A stretch of 64,000 bases of DNA from Apodemus sylvaticus (GCF_947179515.1 NC_067473.1:101025782-101089781); one strand, 5' to 3'; shown: positions 1-9,056, numbered from the stretch's first letter. Numbers and translations are program-made. Notes: generated by a model not told the origin, from the sequence alone.

Positions 1-386
1 TTATTAAGATTTAATCTTTCTCCTTCTTTCTGCTATTCTTGCGGAGGAACAATTCCCAAATGCCCCTTTCCAAGCGTTTTCTCTTCGCCCAAATCTCAGT
101 TCTCAACTCCCCCCATCTGCTCTGCAAGGCTGTATTCTCTCTCTCTGGGTCCCCAGGCCCCTAGAAGGTGATACTGGTGAAAAGGAGCCGAACACGAACA
201 CTCGGAACACTCGGTGGGGACTTTGGGTGACATCATATCCTCGAATAGGAAATCAGCTCTGTCTGCAGTAGGCTAAGGGAGCAGTTTCCTCACCCTCCAC
301 GCCTCCCTCCCCCCTCCCCCCCCCCCTGTTCCTGGGCCCCTCCCCTAGAACCCTAACTTGACCAAAGTGCTGTTGGAGAGCACACC
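1..386 (+). promoter_or_regulatory. Cd8a: Cd8a promoter and 5' flank
   Basis: This is the sequence upstream of the Cd8a start. There is no convincing TATA box. A pyrimidine-rich block at 290-345 with a long C run lies 40-95 nt before the ATG. TGACATCA (228-235) is one base from a cAMP-response element, and a 9-nt direct tandem repeat (AACACTCGG, 197-205 and 206-214) sits just upstream. Promoter activity is inferred from position; the known distal Cd8 enhancers of mouse are expected outside this window. Confidence 0.6.
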
Positions 387-435
387 ATGGCCTCACGGTT
401 GATCTGCTTTCTGTCGCTGAACCTGCTACTGCTAG
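387..435 (+). CDS. Cd8a: Cd8a coding exon 1 (signal peptide)
   Basis: This exon encodes the first 16 residues, MASRLICFLSLNLLLL, most of the signal peptide, and ends in phase 1 at donor GTGAGT (436). The start is chosen from homology and from its strong Kozak context. The exon's 5' UTR begins somewhere upstream; the transcription start is not resolved. Confidence 0.95.
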
Positions 436-1082
436 GTGAGTTGATTATATCGGGGAGGGCAGGGGCTGGAGCACATCAAGGGTTCTGGGACTCCCGACTC
501 AACCTCCTAACCTGGCACCTGCAGATGTCACTAAGCTCCAGAGTTCTGGACAGATCTTAATAGCGCCAAAGAAAGTGGACGCCACAGTTGGCCAGAAGGT
601 GAATCTGGTATGCGAAATGGGGAGCACCACTTCGCTGGGATGCAATTGGCTCTTCCAGAACTCCAGCTCCAAATTACCCCAGCCCATCTTCATCGCCTAT
701 TTATCTTCAACCCAATCCACGGTAAAGCTGAACGATGGTCTGGATCTGCAACTATTTTCTGCCAAGAGGGATCGTAACAAGTACATCCTCACCCTCAAGT
801 TCAGCACGAAAAACCAAGGCTACTATTTCTGCACAACCTTCAGCAACTCGATGATGTCCTTCAGTCCTCTCGTGCCGGTCTTTCAGAAAGGTTTGGAAGC
901 GGAGGTTCCCTTGTCCTGGGCTTTAGGGGTCACATCTGAACATGTTTCACACACAGATTCCCTCTTCTTAAGTCTCTTGGGGCCTCTACACTACTCCCCA
1001 TTTTATAGACCAGAAAACTGAGGCGGCGGTGCTGGGTGGAATTGGAAGTGTCTTAAACGCTCTGGATCTAGGATGGCGCGCA

Positions 1083-1170
<88 letters not shown>

Positions 1171-3932
1171 TCTTGGTTTTGATTCCAGCTTTGGGTTGGT
1201 GGAGGGCCGCAGCCGCTGAGTTGCTGGATCTGGTCTAGGCACATTGACTCCAAATCACACTTGTGTGAGCAGCAGAGTGGCCCAGCACGTATCCAGGGAT
1301 CCTTTCTTCTTCAAGTTAAAAGCCAGGAAAAGTCTCCTTTTTGGGTAAAGGCTAAACAGAAAGGGGCTCGTGCACCAACCACAACTCCAATCTGACCCGC
1401 AGGCACCCCTTTTGCAGTGAACTCTACTACTACCAAGCCAGTGCCGCGAGCTGCCACACCAGTGCCCCCTGCCGGGACATTTCGGCCCCTGAGACCAGAA
1501 GCTTGCCGGCCCGGGGCGGGTGGCTCAGGTTAGGTGGCCTCACGGTCTGAGATTGGGGTAGGAAGATAGCCTGGGGATGGGGGAGGGTCGGTAGTGGGGG
1601 TAGGGCGGGGTGGGGGTGAGGGAGGGGGTTACTTGCCAAGAAAAAATTCTTATCTTGGAGGGAGACCTGGACCGGGAGAAGTGCTGGGGGCGGGGTTGGG
1701 GGCTGTCGCAGCGAGTTTCTAAATTCCACTCATTCGGACCCTGTCAGTGGAGGGGACAGGATTAGACTTCGCTTGTGATATTTACATCTGGGCACCCTTG
1801 GCCGGAATCTGCGGGGTCCTTCTGCTGTCCCTGGTCACCACTCTCATCTGCTACCACAGTAAGTCCTGGGGAGTCCCGCCTGGAGGAGACTGCTTTGTGC
1901 TCCGGGAGGACTCTGTACTCTGCCCGTTCCAGACAGCCCTTCTGGGAGCTTAAGTTTAGGTTGGACGGGGGTAGCGGGTGGGGGGGGATCGCTCTAGCTG
2001 ACCTGTAGGACCAGTGCAGCGGGTTCTTTCTTCAAGGCGGGAGACAGACCACCCCGCTGTTCTCCCCCTGCCCCCCCCATGGGAACTTTTCGGAACAGAA
2101 CCCTATTCCAGATCCCCCAAGAGCAGCTAAAAAATCAGCATCTAGCACAGAAAGGATAATTTAAGCACACTAGGGAGGGGCCCTATGTAGCCCTGAAAAC
2201 CTGTCCAAGAAGGCTGAGGCAAACCCACGGCTGGCTTGAGATTTGCCCTTGATCCCACCTCACAAACCGTTCGTTCTTCTGAGTCTATACAGGTGATTAC
2301 ACCAGCCAGGCCTACAGATTCCCAGATCCACTCACATCTGCACTTATAACGCCTCTTCCTCCCCATGAAAGGGTTTCATTTCGTGTTGTCTAGGCTATCC
2401 TAAAACTAGTTAGGTAGCCTAGGATAACCTCCAACTTATCTGATCCTTTGCCTACCTCCGTTTGAGAGTGCTGGAGCTACAGGCATGGGCCACCAAACCA
2501 AATTTAAAATGTTTTATTATTTATGTCTGTCTTTCTCCCTCTCTCTCTCCCCTCCCTCCCCCCCTCTCTCCCTCTCCCTCTCCCCCCCCCCCCCCTTTCA
2601 AGACAAGGTTTCTCTGTTTAGCCCTGGTTGTCCTGGAGCTCATGGTGCAGGCTAGGTTGCCTTCGAACTCACAAAGATCCACTGGCCTCTGCCTCCCAAG
2701 TGATGGGATTAAAGTTGTGGGTAACCATAGCCCAGCTAAAATGTTTTATTTTTAATTGAAACTTGAGGAAAGAGTAGGCAATGTAGTGTTCACTCCAAGT
2801 CTGAAAAGTTCTGAGCCTCAAAGGTCTGGAGTAAAGGAAGCTATTGAACCGGTATCTGGAGACTGCGAGAAGATATTCATTCTCCCTTCTTCCTTGTCTA
2901 GGGAACCGAAGGCGGGTTTGCAAATGTCCCAGGTGAGTAAAGTCTCTGAACTGTAGGTCTGCTCACCCTGGGCAGCCGTGGTGCGGGTGGCATGGCAGGT
3001 GGTTTGGAATCTTTCCCAGAGAGAGGTCATGCCAGTGAAGTCCTGGTGTCAGGAGACCAGGAGTCAGCCAGTCCCTGAACAAGGAGAAGCAGAAAGCTGA
3101 TGAGATATTGGAATTCATTCCTGAGAAAAGGAAGGACCACAGAAGGGCTCCGCGGGAGAGCAGCAGGGCGGACTGAGTTGCAGGGATGTGCTGAGAGCAG
3201 AAAGAACGCCTGGGAAGGGTGGTCAGTATTTTCACCATCTGGGGTGAACTTGGTTGCTTCTGCAAGACAATCACTGATGTTTACTTTTTCTGAATACTCT
3301 CATTTTGAAATGTAAAATAGGAAAGCCACTTCTTGCCCTAAAACCCTGAGCTATGCAAATTAGCTCCCTAAGCAGTCACAGCCGAAAGGCAGGGGGTTTC
3401 TTTGGGAGCCACTCAGGTTTCTTACCAAGTCCTGAAATAGTATCCACTTTTAGTGTGGCATCACTCTCAGCCCTGTGCTTGGCTGCGGGTGCACCTCATA
3501 CCCTTCTGGATTCTCAATTTTGGGCTACCGGCATAAGAGTCAGGCCACCTGCTGACTTAAAACAATCACCTTCCGATCTCACCCTCCTGGAACTCTAGAA
3601 GGTTCCAGGAAGCCTAAAGACTCAGATGATGCTTCATCTGCCTGAGAGTTGTGTGGCCTGAGGCAGGGTGTTTAGCCTCTCCAGAGCAGTTCAGACCCAT
3701 CTTTGGGTACCTTGAGGACTAAAGGAAAGGGTGGCTGAGGTAATTCATTCATTTATTGATGCCTAGGAGCAAGTTCTCAGAGCCAGCAAGAACTGAGTGT
3801 GTGTGTGTGTGTGTGTGTGTGTGTTGATACTACTTTAAAGAGGTTCTTCCCACAATGATGGTCTCCTATGTCTCTTTCAGGCCCCTAGTCAGACAGGGAG
3901 ACAAGCCCAGACCCTCAGAGAAATTCGTGTAA
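387..3932 (+). CDS. Cd8a: CD8 alpha chain, T-cell co-receptor (spliced, six coding exons)
   Basis: Joining 387-435, 525-890, 1418-1528, 1748-1858, 2902-2932 and 3881-3932 gives 720 nt, 239 residues. CD8-alpha binds the MHC class I alpha3 domain as an alpha-alpha or alpha-beta dimer and brings Lck to the T-cell receptor. Visible in order: a hydrophobic signal peptide (about 1-26, cleavage site uncertain); a V-type Ig domain with paired Cys46 and Cys119, extra Cys56, Trp58 and the GYYFC motif; a Pro/Thr/Ser hinge (139-175) with a dimer-type Cys; a transmembrane helix about 187-210; and a basic tail with C219-K-C221-P, the Lck zinc-clasp motif. N-glycosylation sequons occur at NSS (62) and NST (140). 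ATG 387 has A at -3 and G at +4. All introns are GT-AG. The tail ends RPSEKFV as recalled for rat; mouse CD8-alpha is a little longer. Identity is very secure; the species is not. Confidence 0.97.
525..890 (+). CDS. Cd8a: Cd8a coding exon 2 (Ig V-type domain)
   Basis: This 366-nt exon (phase 1 to phase 1) holds the whole Ig domain, residues 17-138. The acceptor is CTGCAG ending at 524 and the donor is GTTTGG at 891. The reading frame runs on into the intron to a stop at 1019-1021, so the exon end rests on the donor and on homology. The stretch LTLKFSTKNQG is one residue shorter than the rat and mouse sequences I recall (LTLSKFS, LTLNKFS). Confidence 0.95.
891..1417 (+). other. Cd8a: Cd8a intron 2
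   Basis: A 527-nt intron whose only notable content is the compound (TG)n(AG)n microsatellite at 1087-1168. The long open frames on either strand here are translations of that dinucleotide repeat and are not genes. Confidence 0.85.
1087..1168 (+). repeat. Compound microsatellite (TG)n(AG)n
   Basis: An uninterrupted TG tract to about 1133 passes directly into an AG tract to about 1168, inside Cd8a intron 2. It is likely length-polymorphic. Confidence 0.97.
1418..1528 (+). CDS. Cd8a: Cd8a coding exon 3 (hinge)
   Basis: This 111-nt exon is in symmetrical phase 1-1 and encodes a Pro-, Thr- and Ala-rich stalk beginning VNSTTTKPV and ending with EACRPGAGGS. It carries an N-S-T sequon and the Cys that, by homology, helps the disulphide-linked dimer. 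The acceptor is TTTTGCAG ending at 1417 and the donor GTTAGG is at 1529. Because the exon is a multiple of three in symmetrical phase, skipping it would keep frame. Confidence 0.93.
1573..1628 (+). other. G-rich tract, potential G-quadruplex, in Cd8a intron 3
   Basis: Within 56 nt there are at least eight runs of three to five G separated by short loops, on the transcribed-RNA strand, in the 219-nt intron between the hinge and transmembrane exons. Confidence 0.8.
1748..1858 (+). CDS. Cd8a: Cd8a coding exon 4 (transmembrane)
   Basis: This 111-nt, phase 1-1 exon encodes VEGTGLDFACDIYIWAPLAG and then the hydrophobic run ending in LICYH. The IYIWAPLAGIC block is the hallmark of CD8-alpha. The acceptor is CTGTCAG ending at 1747 and the donor GTAAGT is at 1859. 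In-frame skipping of this exon is the known route to soluble CD8-alpha in human cells; here the phase permits the same event. Confidence 0.95.
2368..2500 (-). repeat. B1 SINE, old, antisense
   Basis: Read on the minus strand, it matches the 7SL-derived B1 pattern (GCCTGTAGCTCC...GGCAAAGGATC...AGCCTAGACAACA). It is heavily diverged, with the usual TCTACCAGG blocks degraded. Confidence 0.7.
2526..2598 (+). repeat. Pyrimidine (CT/C)n tract
   Basis: A nearly pure C/T run of about 70 nt ending in about 14 consecutive C. It is polypurine on the other strand. Confidence 0.93.
2600..2738 (-). repeat. B1 SINE, antisense
   Basis: The + strand reads AAGACAAGGTTTCTCTGTTTAG then CCTGGAGCTCA, CTGCCTCCCAAGTGATGGGATTAAAG, which is the reverse complement of B1. 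Confidence 0.85.
2902..2932 (+). CDS. Cd8a: Cd8a coding exon 5 (31-nt Lck-binding microexon)
   Basis: Thirty-one nucleotides encode RNRRRVCKCP, the juxtamembrane basic patch and the C-x-C clasp that binds Lck. The acceptor is TTGTCTAG ending at 2901 and the donor GTGAGT is at 2933. Too short for simple ORF detection, it was found by matching the expected phase-1 A to a GG start and by homology. Its length is not a multiple of three, so skipping shifts the frame (see findings). Confidence 0.93.
2933..3880 (+). other. Cd8a: Cd8a intron 5
   Basis: A 948-nt intron with a (TG)n run at 3798-3824 and otherwise unique-looking sequence. Confidence 0.85.
3798..3824 (+). repeat. (TG)n microsatellite
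   Basis: About 13 TG units, 57 nt upstream of the acceptor of Cd8a exon 6. Confidence 0.95.
3881..3932 (+). CDS. Cd8a: Cd8a coding exon 6 (C-terminal tail and stop)
   Basis: This exon encodes RPLVRQGDKPRPSEKFV and stop TAA 3930-3932. The acceptor is CTCTTTCAG ending at 3880. The tail resembles mouse in length (mouse has RQEGKPRPSEKIV) and rat in its final residues (SEKFV). Confidence 0.94.
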
Positions 3933-4957
3933 AATGGCGCCGCCAGGAAGCCACAACTACTACATGACTTCAGAGACGTCTTCTTTCAAGAGACCAGGCC
4001 CTCCTCCTTCAGAGTTTCCTGCTGTGTTATATATTGTCCTCTGTATTGTTTTAGTGGGGGTGGGATGGGGACAGTTTCTTTTTCTTTATGAATTCTCTTT
4101 GACACAAAACATACTTGTATGCGCACAGTGGGGTTAAGAGCAGGCCATAACACCAGAGCTAGTTCCAGTTTCAGGGTCCGTGTAACTGGTGGCCTTGGCA
4201 CCTGCTTGATGATATCACTCTCCTGTCTGCCCATCATATAGAAGAAGCTGAAGATCAGAGACCTGGAGAGAACCCAGGCTGGAGGAACCCTCACCAGCTG
4301 GTGCAGGGATCTCGCCCCATGCCCTGAGCTCTCTGCTTAGGCATGTGTCTTCTGTGGCACGCTCGAGTCTCAAGCCACAAGGAGGCAAGTGGCATGAACC
4401 TGTGATCTGCTCAGCTCTGGCTGTGAGCATCACATGTAACAAATTGAAGACAGGAGAACTGAAGACAGGAGAGCTGCCTTTAGCAGCACCCCTGGACATC
4501 AGAGCTCCCTGTAAGGAGCTGGGAAATTGCTGGCAGTCTAGTGAAGGGGTATGGTAAATCTGGAAAGCAATCCCCTCTGTCACTGAAGACTGTAGTAGAA
4601 CCAGGTAAAGCTATTCAAACCACCACTGTGAAATTCCTGTAGATCTGATTCCTTTGGTTCTTGTACAGCAGAGGTGTTGTGTGACAGATAAGATTCTGTA
4701 CCTGAAGCTGTAGGCAGGCCCTCTCCCATTTCTAAACATTAGACTTGGATGTGCTCCTGGGATCACCAGCATCTTTTATACTTTATAAACATCGAATCCT
4801 TGGAGAGCATTCCTTAGCATCCTCCCGGAAGGCAGATGTGATAAGGCAGAATTGTTGTGGGCAAAGAGGCTGTCAAAACTGCTGCCCCAGAGAGGAGTTC
4901 CTTTCACAGTACCATATAAACAACAAATACTATGCAATAAAAACATGAAGGAGCTAA
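3933..4957 (+). other. Cd8a: Cd8a 3' UTR
   Basis: About 1 kb of non-coding sequence follows the stop, without obvious SINEs. It ends at AATAAA 4936-4941, so cleavage is expected near 4955. It contains a 15-nt tandem duplication at 4446-4475. The end is inferred from the poly(A) signal; no transcript was available. Confidence 0.75.
4936..4941 (+). terminator. Cd8a: Cd8a polyadenylation signal AATAAA
   Basis: A canonical hexamer lies about 1 kb after the stop codon, where the Cd8a message is expected to end, followed by T-rich sequence (attgttactattattttat) about 40 nt later. Confidence 0.75.
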
Positions 4958-5224
4958 GAGTCACCCATGATCATCAATCTATTGTTACTATTATTTTATA
5001 CCTGATTATTTCCCATGCATATATATGTAAAAAAAGATATATACCCTGGGTTTTAAAACGCAACAGTTTTTGTAAGCAGATTTAGTAAATAAACATTTAT
5101 AATATCACTTAATGGTTAAATAGCATTTCATAGTTTGGTTGTAACTATTTAGTATTAAATTGTTACAAACTTCCCCCTACTTTTACACTACTAAACTTTG
5201 AACAGATCTCTGGATTTTTTGTTT

Positions 5225-5372
5225 GTTTCATTTGTTTTTGTTGTTCAGGGAAGGGTCTCTTGTACAGACTAGAGTTCCATGTATAGTGGAAGATGACCTT
5301 GGATATCTGACCTCTCTGCCACCACCTCAGAGTGCGGGAATTCAGGCGTGTGCCACTATGCCCTATTTATGT
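5225..5372 (-). repeat. Old B1-type SINE, antisense
   Basis: The + strand has a T-rich head, then GGAAGGGTCTCTTGTACAG, GATGACCTTGGA and GGCGTGTGCCACTATGCCC, the reverse complement of a diverged B1 or its precursor. Confidence 0.65.
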
Positions 5373-5480
5373 AGTGCTGCGTGTTGCTGTAGGCAATTGA
5401 CCTCTCAAATATTCCCTGCAGTGGCAGCTCAAGTTCCTGCCTCAATGTTCTGAATTCACAAATGAAAGATGTATGCGTGC

Positions 5481-5511
5481 ACATGCACACACACACACAC
5501 ACACACACACT
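5481..5511 (+). repeat. (CA)n microsatellite
   Basis: About 13 CA units following ATGCGTGCACATG. Confidence 0.95.
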
Positions 5512-5930
5512 CAGCTCAATGGTTGGACCACTCCCAAACTTCATGTTGCTAACACCTCCCCTCCAATACTCCTGAGTTAGTACTTACTAAAATCTATATT
5601 CCATCTTTGCCACCCTAGACCCAGTGTGGGGGAGGCGCTTTCCGGCTCTTCCGTGATTGGCATGTTCTCTGTTCTGCAGTCCTCAAGCCTAGATCTTGTT
5701 CCCTTCCTGGCATGGCTGGCATGGTGATTTTCTTTTCACCCTGGTCCCTTGAATCCTAAAGTCCCGCCTCTGTCTCTCTCTCTCTCTCTGTTCAACCATT
5801 GGCCACTGGCAACTTTAACAATCAAAACCAACTAGGGGCAGGGATCCTTAGTGTCTTACATGTGTGATTCTCATGCAATTTTGGAAACCCAAATAACACA
5901 ATACAAGCATTAAACCAAATTCACGACACT

Positions 5931-5984
5931 GCGGGTATAAGCTATACAGGCATTCTACCAGCTGAGCTACACTGCCCACCCCTG
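5931..5984 (-). repeat. tRNA-derived SINE fragment (ID/B4 type)
   Basis: The + strand reads AGGCATTCTACCAGCTGAGCTACACTGCCC, the reverse complement of the tRNA-like head with internal promoter boxes seen in ID-type SINEs. Only the head is left; it is not a functional tRNA. Confidence 0.6.
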
Positions 5985-6289
5985 ACACGTCTTTCCTTAG
6001 GGTATGTATCTGAAAATAAAATTATCAGGCCTCTCTCCTTTGCCCTGGAGCATTACCACATTGGTTAAATGGATTGATCAACTCCTCTGTTGCCTTCCTT
6101 TTCTCTTGGTGACAGATGACAATTCTCCCACTAGCAATCACAAAATCTTCACTTTTTTGTTGAGACAAATATGCATACTGGGGTAGGGGGCATACAAGTC
6201 CCAAGTGTTCATCACGGAGTAAGAACACCCACATACTCAGGACTCAAAACAGGTCAGCAGCAACCACCACCACCGGATCTTCCACTACT

Positions 6290-6405
6290 GGGCCCCTTCA
6301 GTCTCAGCACTCAGGAGGCAGAGGCAGGCAGAGTTCAAGGCCAGCAGGTCTATACAGTGTATTTTAGGACAGCCAGAGCTACATAGAGGTCCTGTCTGGA
6401 AAAAC
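6290..6405 (+). repeat. B1 SINE
   Basis: TCAGCACTCAGGAGGCAGAGGCAGGCAGAG then GGCCAGCAGGTCTA and GGACAGCCAGAGCTACATAGAG match B1 in sense orientation, with an A-rich end. Confidence 0.8.
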
Positions 6406-6892
6406 AAAGAAGCAGACACCTGTTTCGGGATTTGTGGAACTTCCGACCTTTCCTTCCACCATATGTCCCCCATGGCTTGAACTCCAGCTGTTAGGTGTGG
6501 CAGCAAGTGCCTTTACTTACTGAACCATCTTACTAGTTCTGAAGTTGGCATTCTTGACTTCACTGCTGAAAAAACCTTCAAGACAGGCTGGTATGAAGCA
6601 CGGTTGGGGTTTAAGAGATTTTAACACAGGTGTATATGAGTTAGCAGAAAGAGAAGTGCTTAGAGAAAGACAATGCACACTGTGTGTGAGGTTCCTCCAC
6701 ATTCACACCTGACTGTCCCAGAGGCTCTATGCAGGATTTTATATGCTCAAAGGATTTTTAAGAAACGTCTTTTTTCCTTTTGTAATAAATGAAGTTCAAA
6801 TATACATAATATATACATATGTATATCCATATGCATACAAACACAATTTTTCTCCCCCTGTACATTTTCTCTTCAACTTTCAGCTTGGATGC

Positions 6893-7236
6893 TGTGGTAG
6901 TCTGAATAAAAATATAGGTAATAATGTAAACCCATAGGTTTACAAGTGGTACTCTTAGGAGGTATGGCCTTGTTGAAGTGAGTGTAGTGGTGTTGGAGGA
7001 AGTGTATCACTGGGGTGGCCTTTGAGTTCTCAGAGGCTAAAGCCAGGCCCGGCATGTCTCACTCTCTTCCTGCTGCCTGCAGATCCAGATGGAGAACTCT
7101 CAGCGACTTCTCCAGCACCACATCTGCCTGCATGCCAACATGCCTCTCACCACAATGATAATGGACTAAACTTCTGAACTCTAAGAGTTGCTGTGTGCAT
7201 GGTGTCTCTTCACAGCAACAGAAACCCTAAGACAGA
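6893..7236 (+). repeat. Rodent interspersed repeat, family not certain (URR1-like)
   Basis: It runs from GTGGTAGTCTGAATA through TGGCCTTGTTG, ATAATGGACTAAACTTCTGAAC and ends CACAGCAACAGAAACCCTAAGACAG. The same consensus recurs at 26424, 31075 and (reversed) 39702. I recognise it as a common rodent dispersed repeat but am unsure of its formal family name. Confidence 0.7.
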
Positions 7237-7829
7237 AAAGTTCAACAGCAGAGAGGGGTTAAACTTGAAAGACTCTGAAAGGAAATTTGTTTTTGGTTTC
7301 TGTACTTGTTTTTTGGTAATGCACTCACAAAAAGGATTATCCACTTTTGCGTGGGGGGGGGGCAGTAGGGATTAACATCTTAAAGCAAGGTCTGACCTTG
7401 AACTCACATGTTCCCCTTTTCTTGCCCCCAGTGCTACAATATCAAGTGTGAATCAACAGGCTCACTTGTGTTGGTTTGAATCAGGCATAGCTACACCAGT
7501 CAAGGGCATCCTCTAAATGTCTGTGAGGGCTTTACCAGAGATGCTCAGATCACGGAGGCTCTCATCTACTGATGGATTCAAAATCTGAGTAGATTACTGA
7601 GGTGATGAACACCCTGCCTTGTGAGGGGAAGTGGTCATTGGGAACGTATCTTGAGGTCTGCATCATACTCTTTAGATGCTCTCTCCTTCCTGTCCATGGT
7701 GTACGATGCTCTGTCCTACATCCTACCATACAGCAAACAGCTGTCCTCACAGGCGTTTGCAGCCATGTTTCAGGAGCCCAGAACAGTCAAGTAAACATAA
7801 ACTGAAGTCTGTGGACTGTTCTCCCTGGG

Positions 7830-8010
7830 CTGGGGAGATGCTCAGTGGTTAAGAGCACTGGCTGTTCCTCCAGAGGACCTGGGATTGATTCTAGTACCCA
7901 CACAGTGGTTCAAAACCGTAACTCCAGTTTCAGGGGATCTGATGCCTATTCTGGTCTCCTCAGGCACTGTACATACACACATTGCACAGGTACATATGTG
8001 AGAAAACACT

Positions 8011-8043
<33 letters not shown>

Positions 8044-8060
8044 GTGTGTGTGTGTGTGTG
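7830..8060 (+). repeat. B3 SINE followed by (TC)n(TG)n
   Basis: GCTGGGGAGATGCTCAGTGGTTAAGAGCACTGGCTGTTCC is the tRNA-related B3/B2 head and AACTCCAGTTTCAGGGGATCTGATGCC is B3-specific. The 3' end passes into (TC)n and (TG)n at 8010-8060. Confidence 0.85.
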
Positions 8061-8761
8061 TATAAACTAAAAGCAAACCTTTCTCCCTTAAATTGTTCTC
8101 TTGGGTATTTTGTCACAAGAGATTTAAGCAACTTATAAGTAAAATGATAAAAAGCACTTTGGAATTAAAAATAGGGACCATTCGCCAGAGTTAGTCATCT
8201 GACTAGGAAGACAATAAGAAGTTAAATTGATGGCCTACTCTATGCTAAGGGCAGGCTTTAAACTTAGGCTTGGAGTTAAAAGATGACCAGAGCCATCCAA
8301 TCTGTTTGTTCCATACATGCCCAAGGAGTACCCCACCGCCTACTATAACCTGCTAACCTCAGGCCCCCCACTGCCAATCTGAAGTGATGTTTCTACAAGC
8401 CCCTGGGGACAATGGCTGTAATACCTTTTTTAAACCCAAGGGGCAGGAAGTTTCAGGCTGTATTAGAATCCAGCCTCAATACAGACTACTAACAAGTATA
8501 TAAAGATATATCTTGGAGGCTAGAAAGACAGCTAGCTTAATAAGAGGACCTGTGCTTGATTACTAGCATCCTTGAAATCCCAGTGATGGGGAGACAAAAG
8601 ACAAGGAAGGATACCTGAGACTCCCTGGCCAGACAGCCTGGTCTAAAGGTGACCTTTAAGTCTTAGCGAGACCCTATAAACCAAAGCAAACCAAACTAAA
8701 ACAAATCCATACAAATCAAAGCAGCACCAAAGAGGAATGACACCCAAGGGTGTCCTCTGAC

Positions 8762-8763
<2 letters not shown>

Positions 8764-8805
<42 letters not shown>
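8764..8805 (+). repeat. (CA)n microsatellite
   Basis: About 20 CA units. The preceding 8515-8763 has remnants of a tRNA-derived SINE (GTGTCCTCTGACCTACACAC) that I cannot bound exactly. Confidence 0.93.
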
Positions 8806-8807
<2 letters not shown>

Positions 8808-8837
8808 TCCTCCCCACAAATAACACAGTAACCCCTA

Positions 8838-8918
8838 ATGTGGGAGCTGTAAACTGAACTCAGGTCCCCTGGAAGAGCATCAAGTGCTCTTAACTACGGA
8901 GCCATCTCTCCAGTGCCC
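8838..8918 (-). repeat. B3/B2 SINE fragment, antisense
   Basis: The + strand reads ACTCAGGTCCCCTGGAAGAG then AGTGCTCTTAACTACGGAGCCATCTCTCCAG, the reverse complement of the B3 head. Confidence 0.8.
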
Positions 8919-9029
8919 AAGGTCTCCCCACCTTAATTACTTCCCAAGGTAAACAGTAACCCCTCCTTGTAAACAGTTATTCCTAGAAATCTGCGCCCCA
9001 GGTAACTAAGCCTAAGCCCAACCCCAACT

Positions 9030-9056
9030 CCCCCCCCCCCCCCCACACACACACAC
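9030..9056 (+). repeat. C homopolymer joined to (AC)n
   Basis: About 15 C followed by six to seven AC units. Confidence 0.9.

Larger units (their letters stand above)
1859..2901 (+). other. Cd8a: Cd8a intron 4
   Basis: A 1.04-kb intron holding two antisense B1-type SINEs (2368-2500 and 2600-2738) separated by a 70-nt pyrimidine tract. It precedes the 31-nt exon 5. Confidence 0.85.

Noticed and set aside
1003..1253. Open frames of SLSLSL/HTHTHT or VCVCVC/RERERE
   Set aside because: Translations of the TG/AG microsatellite.
5931..5984. A tRNA-like sequence, and similar ones at 21888, 22570, 51443 and 58138
   Set aside because: These match ID/B4 SINE heads with A-rich tails and lack an intact cloverleaf.
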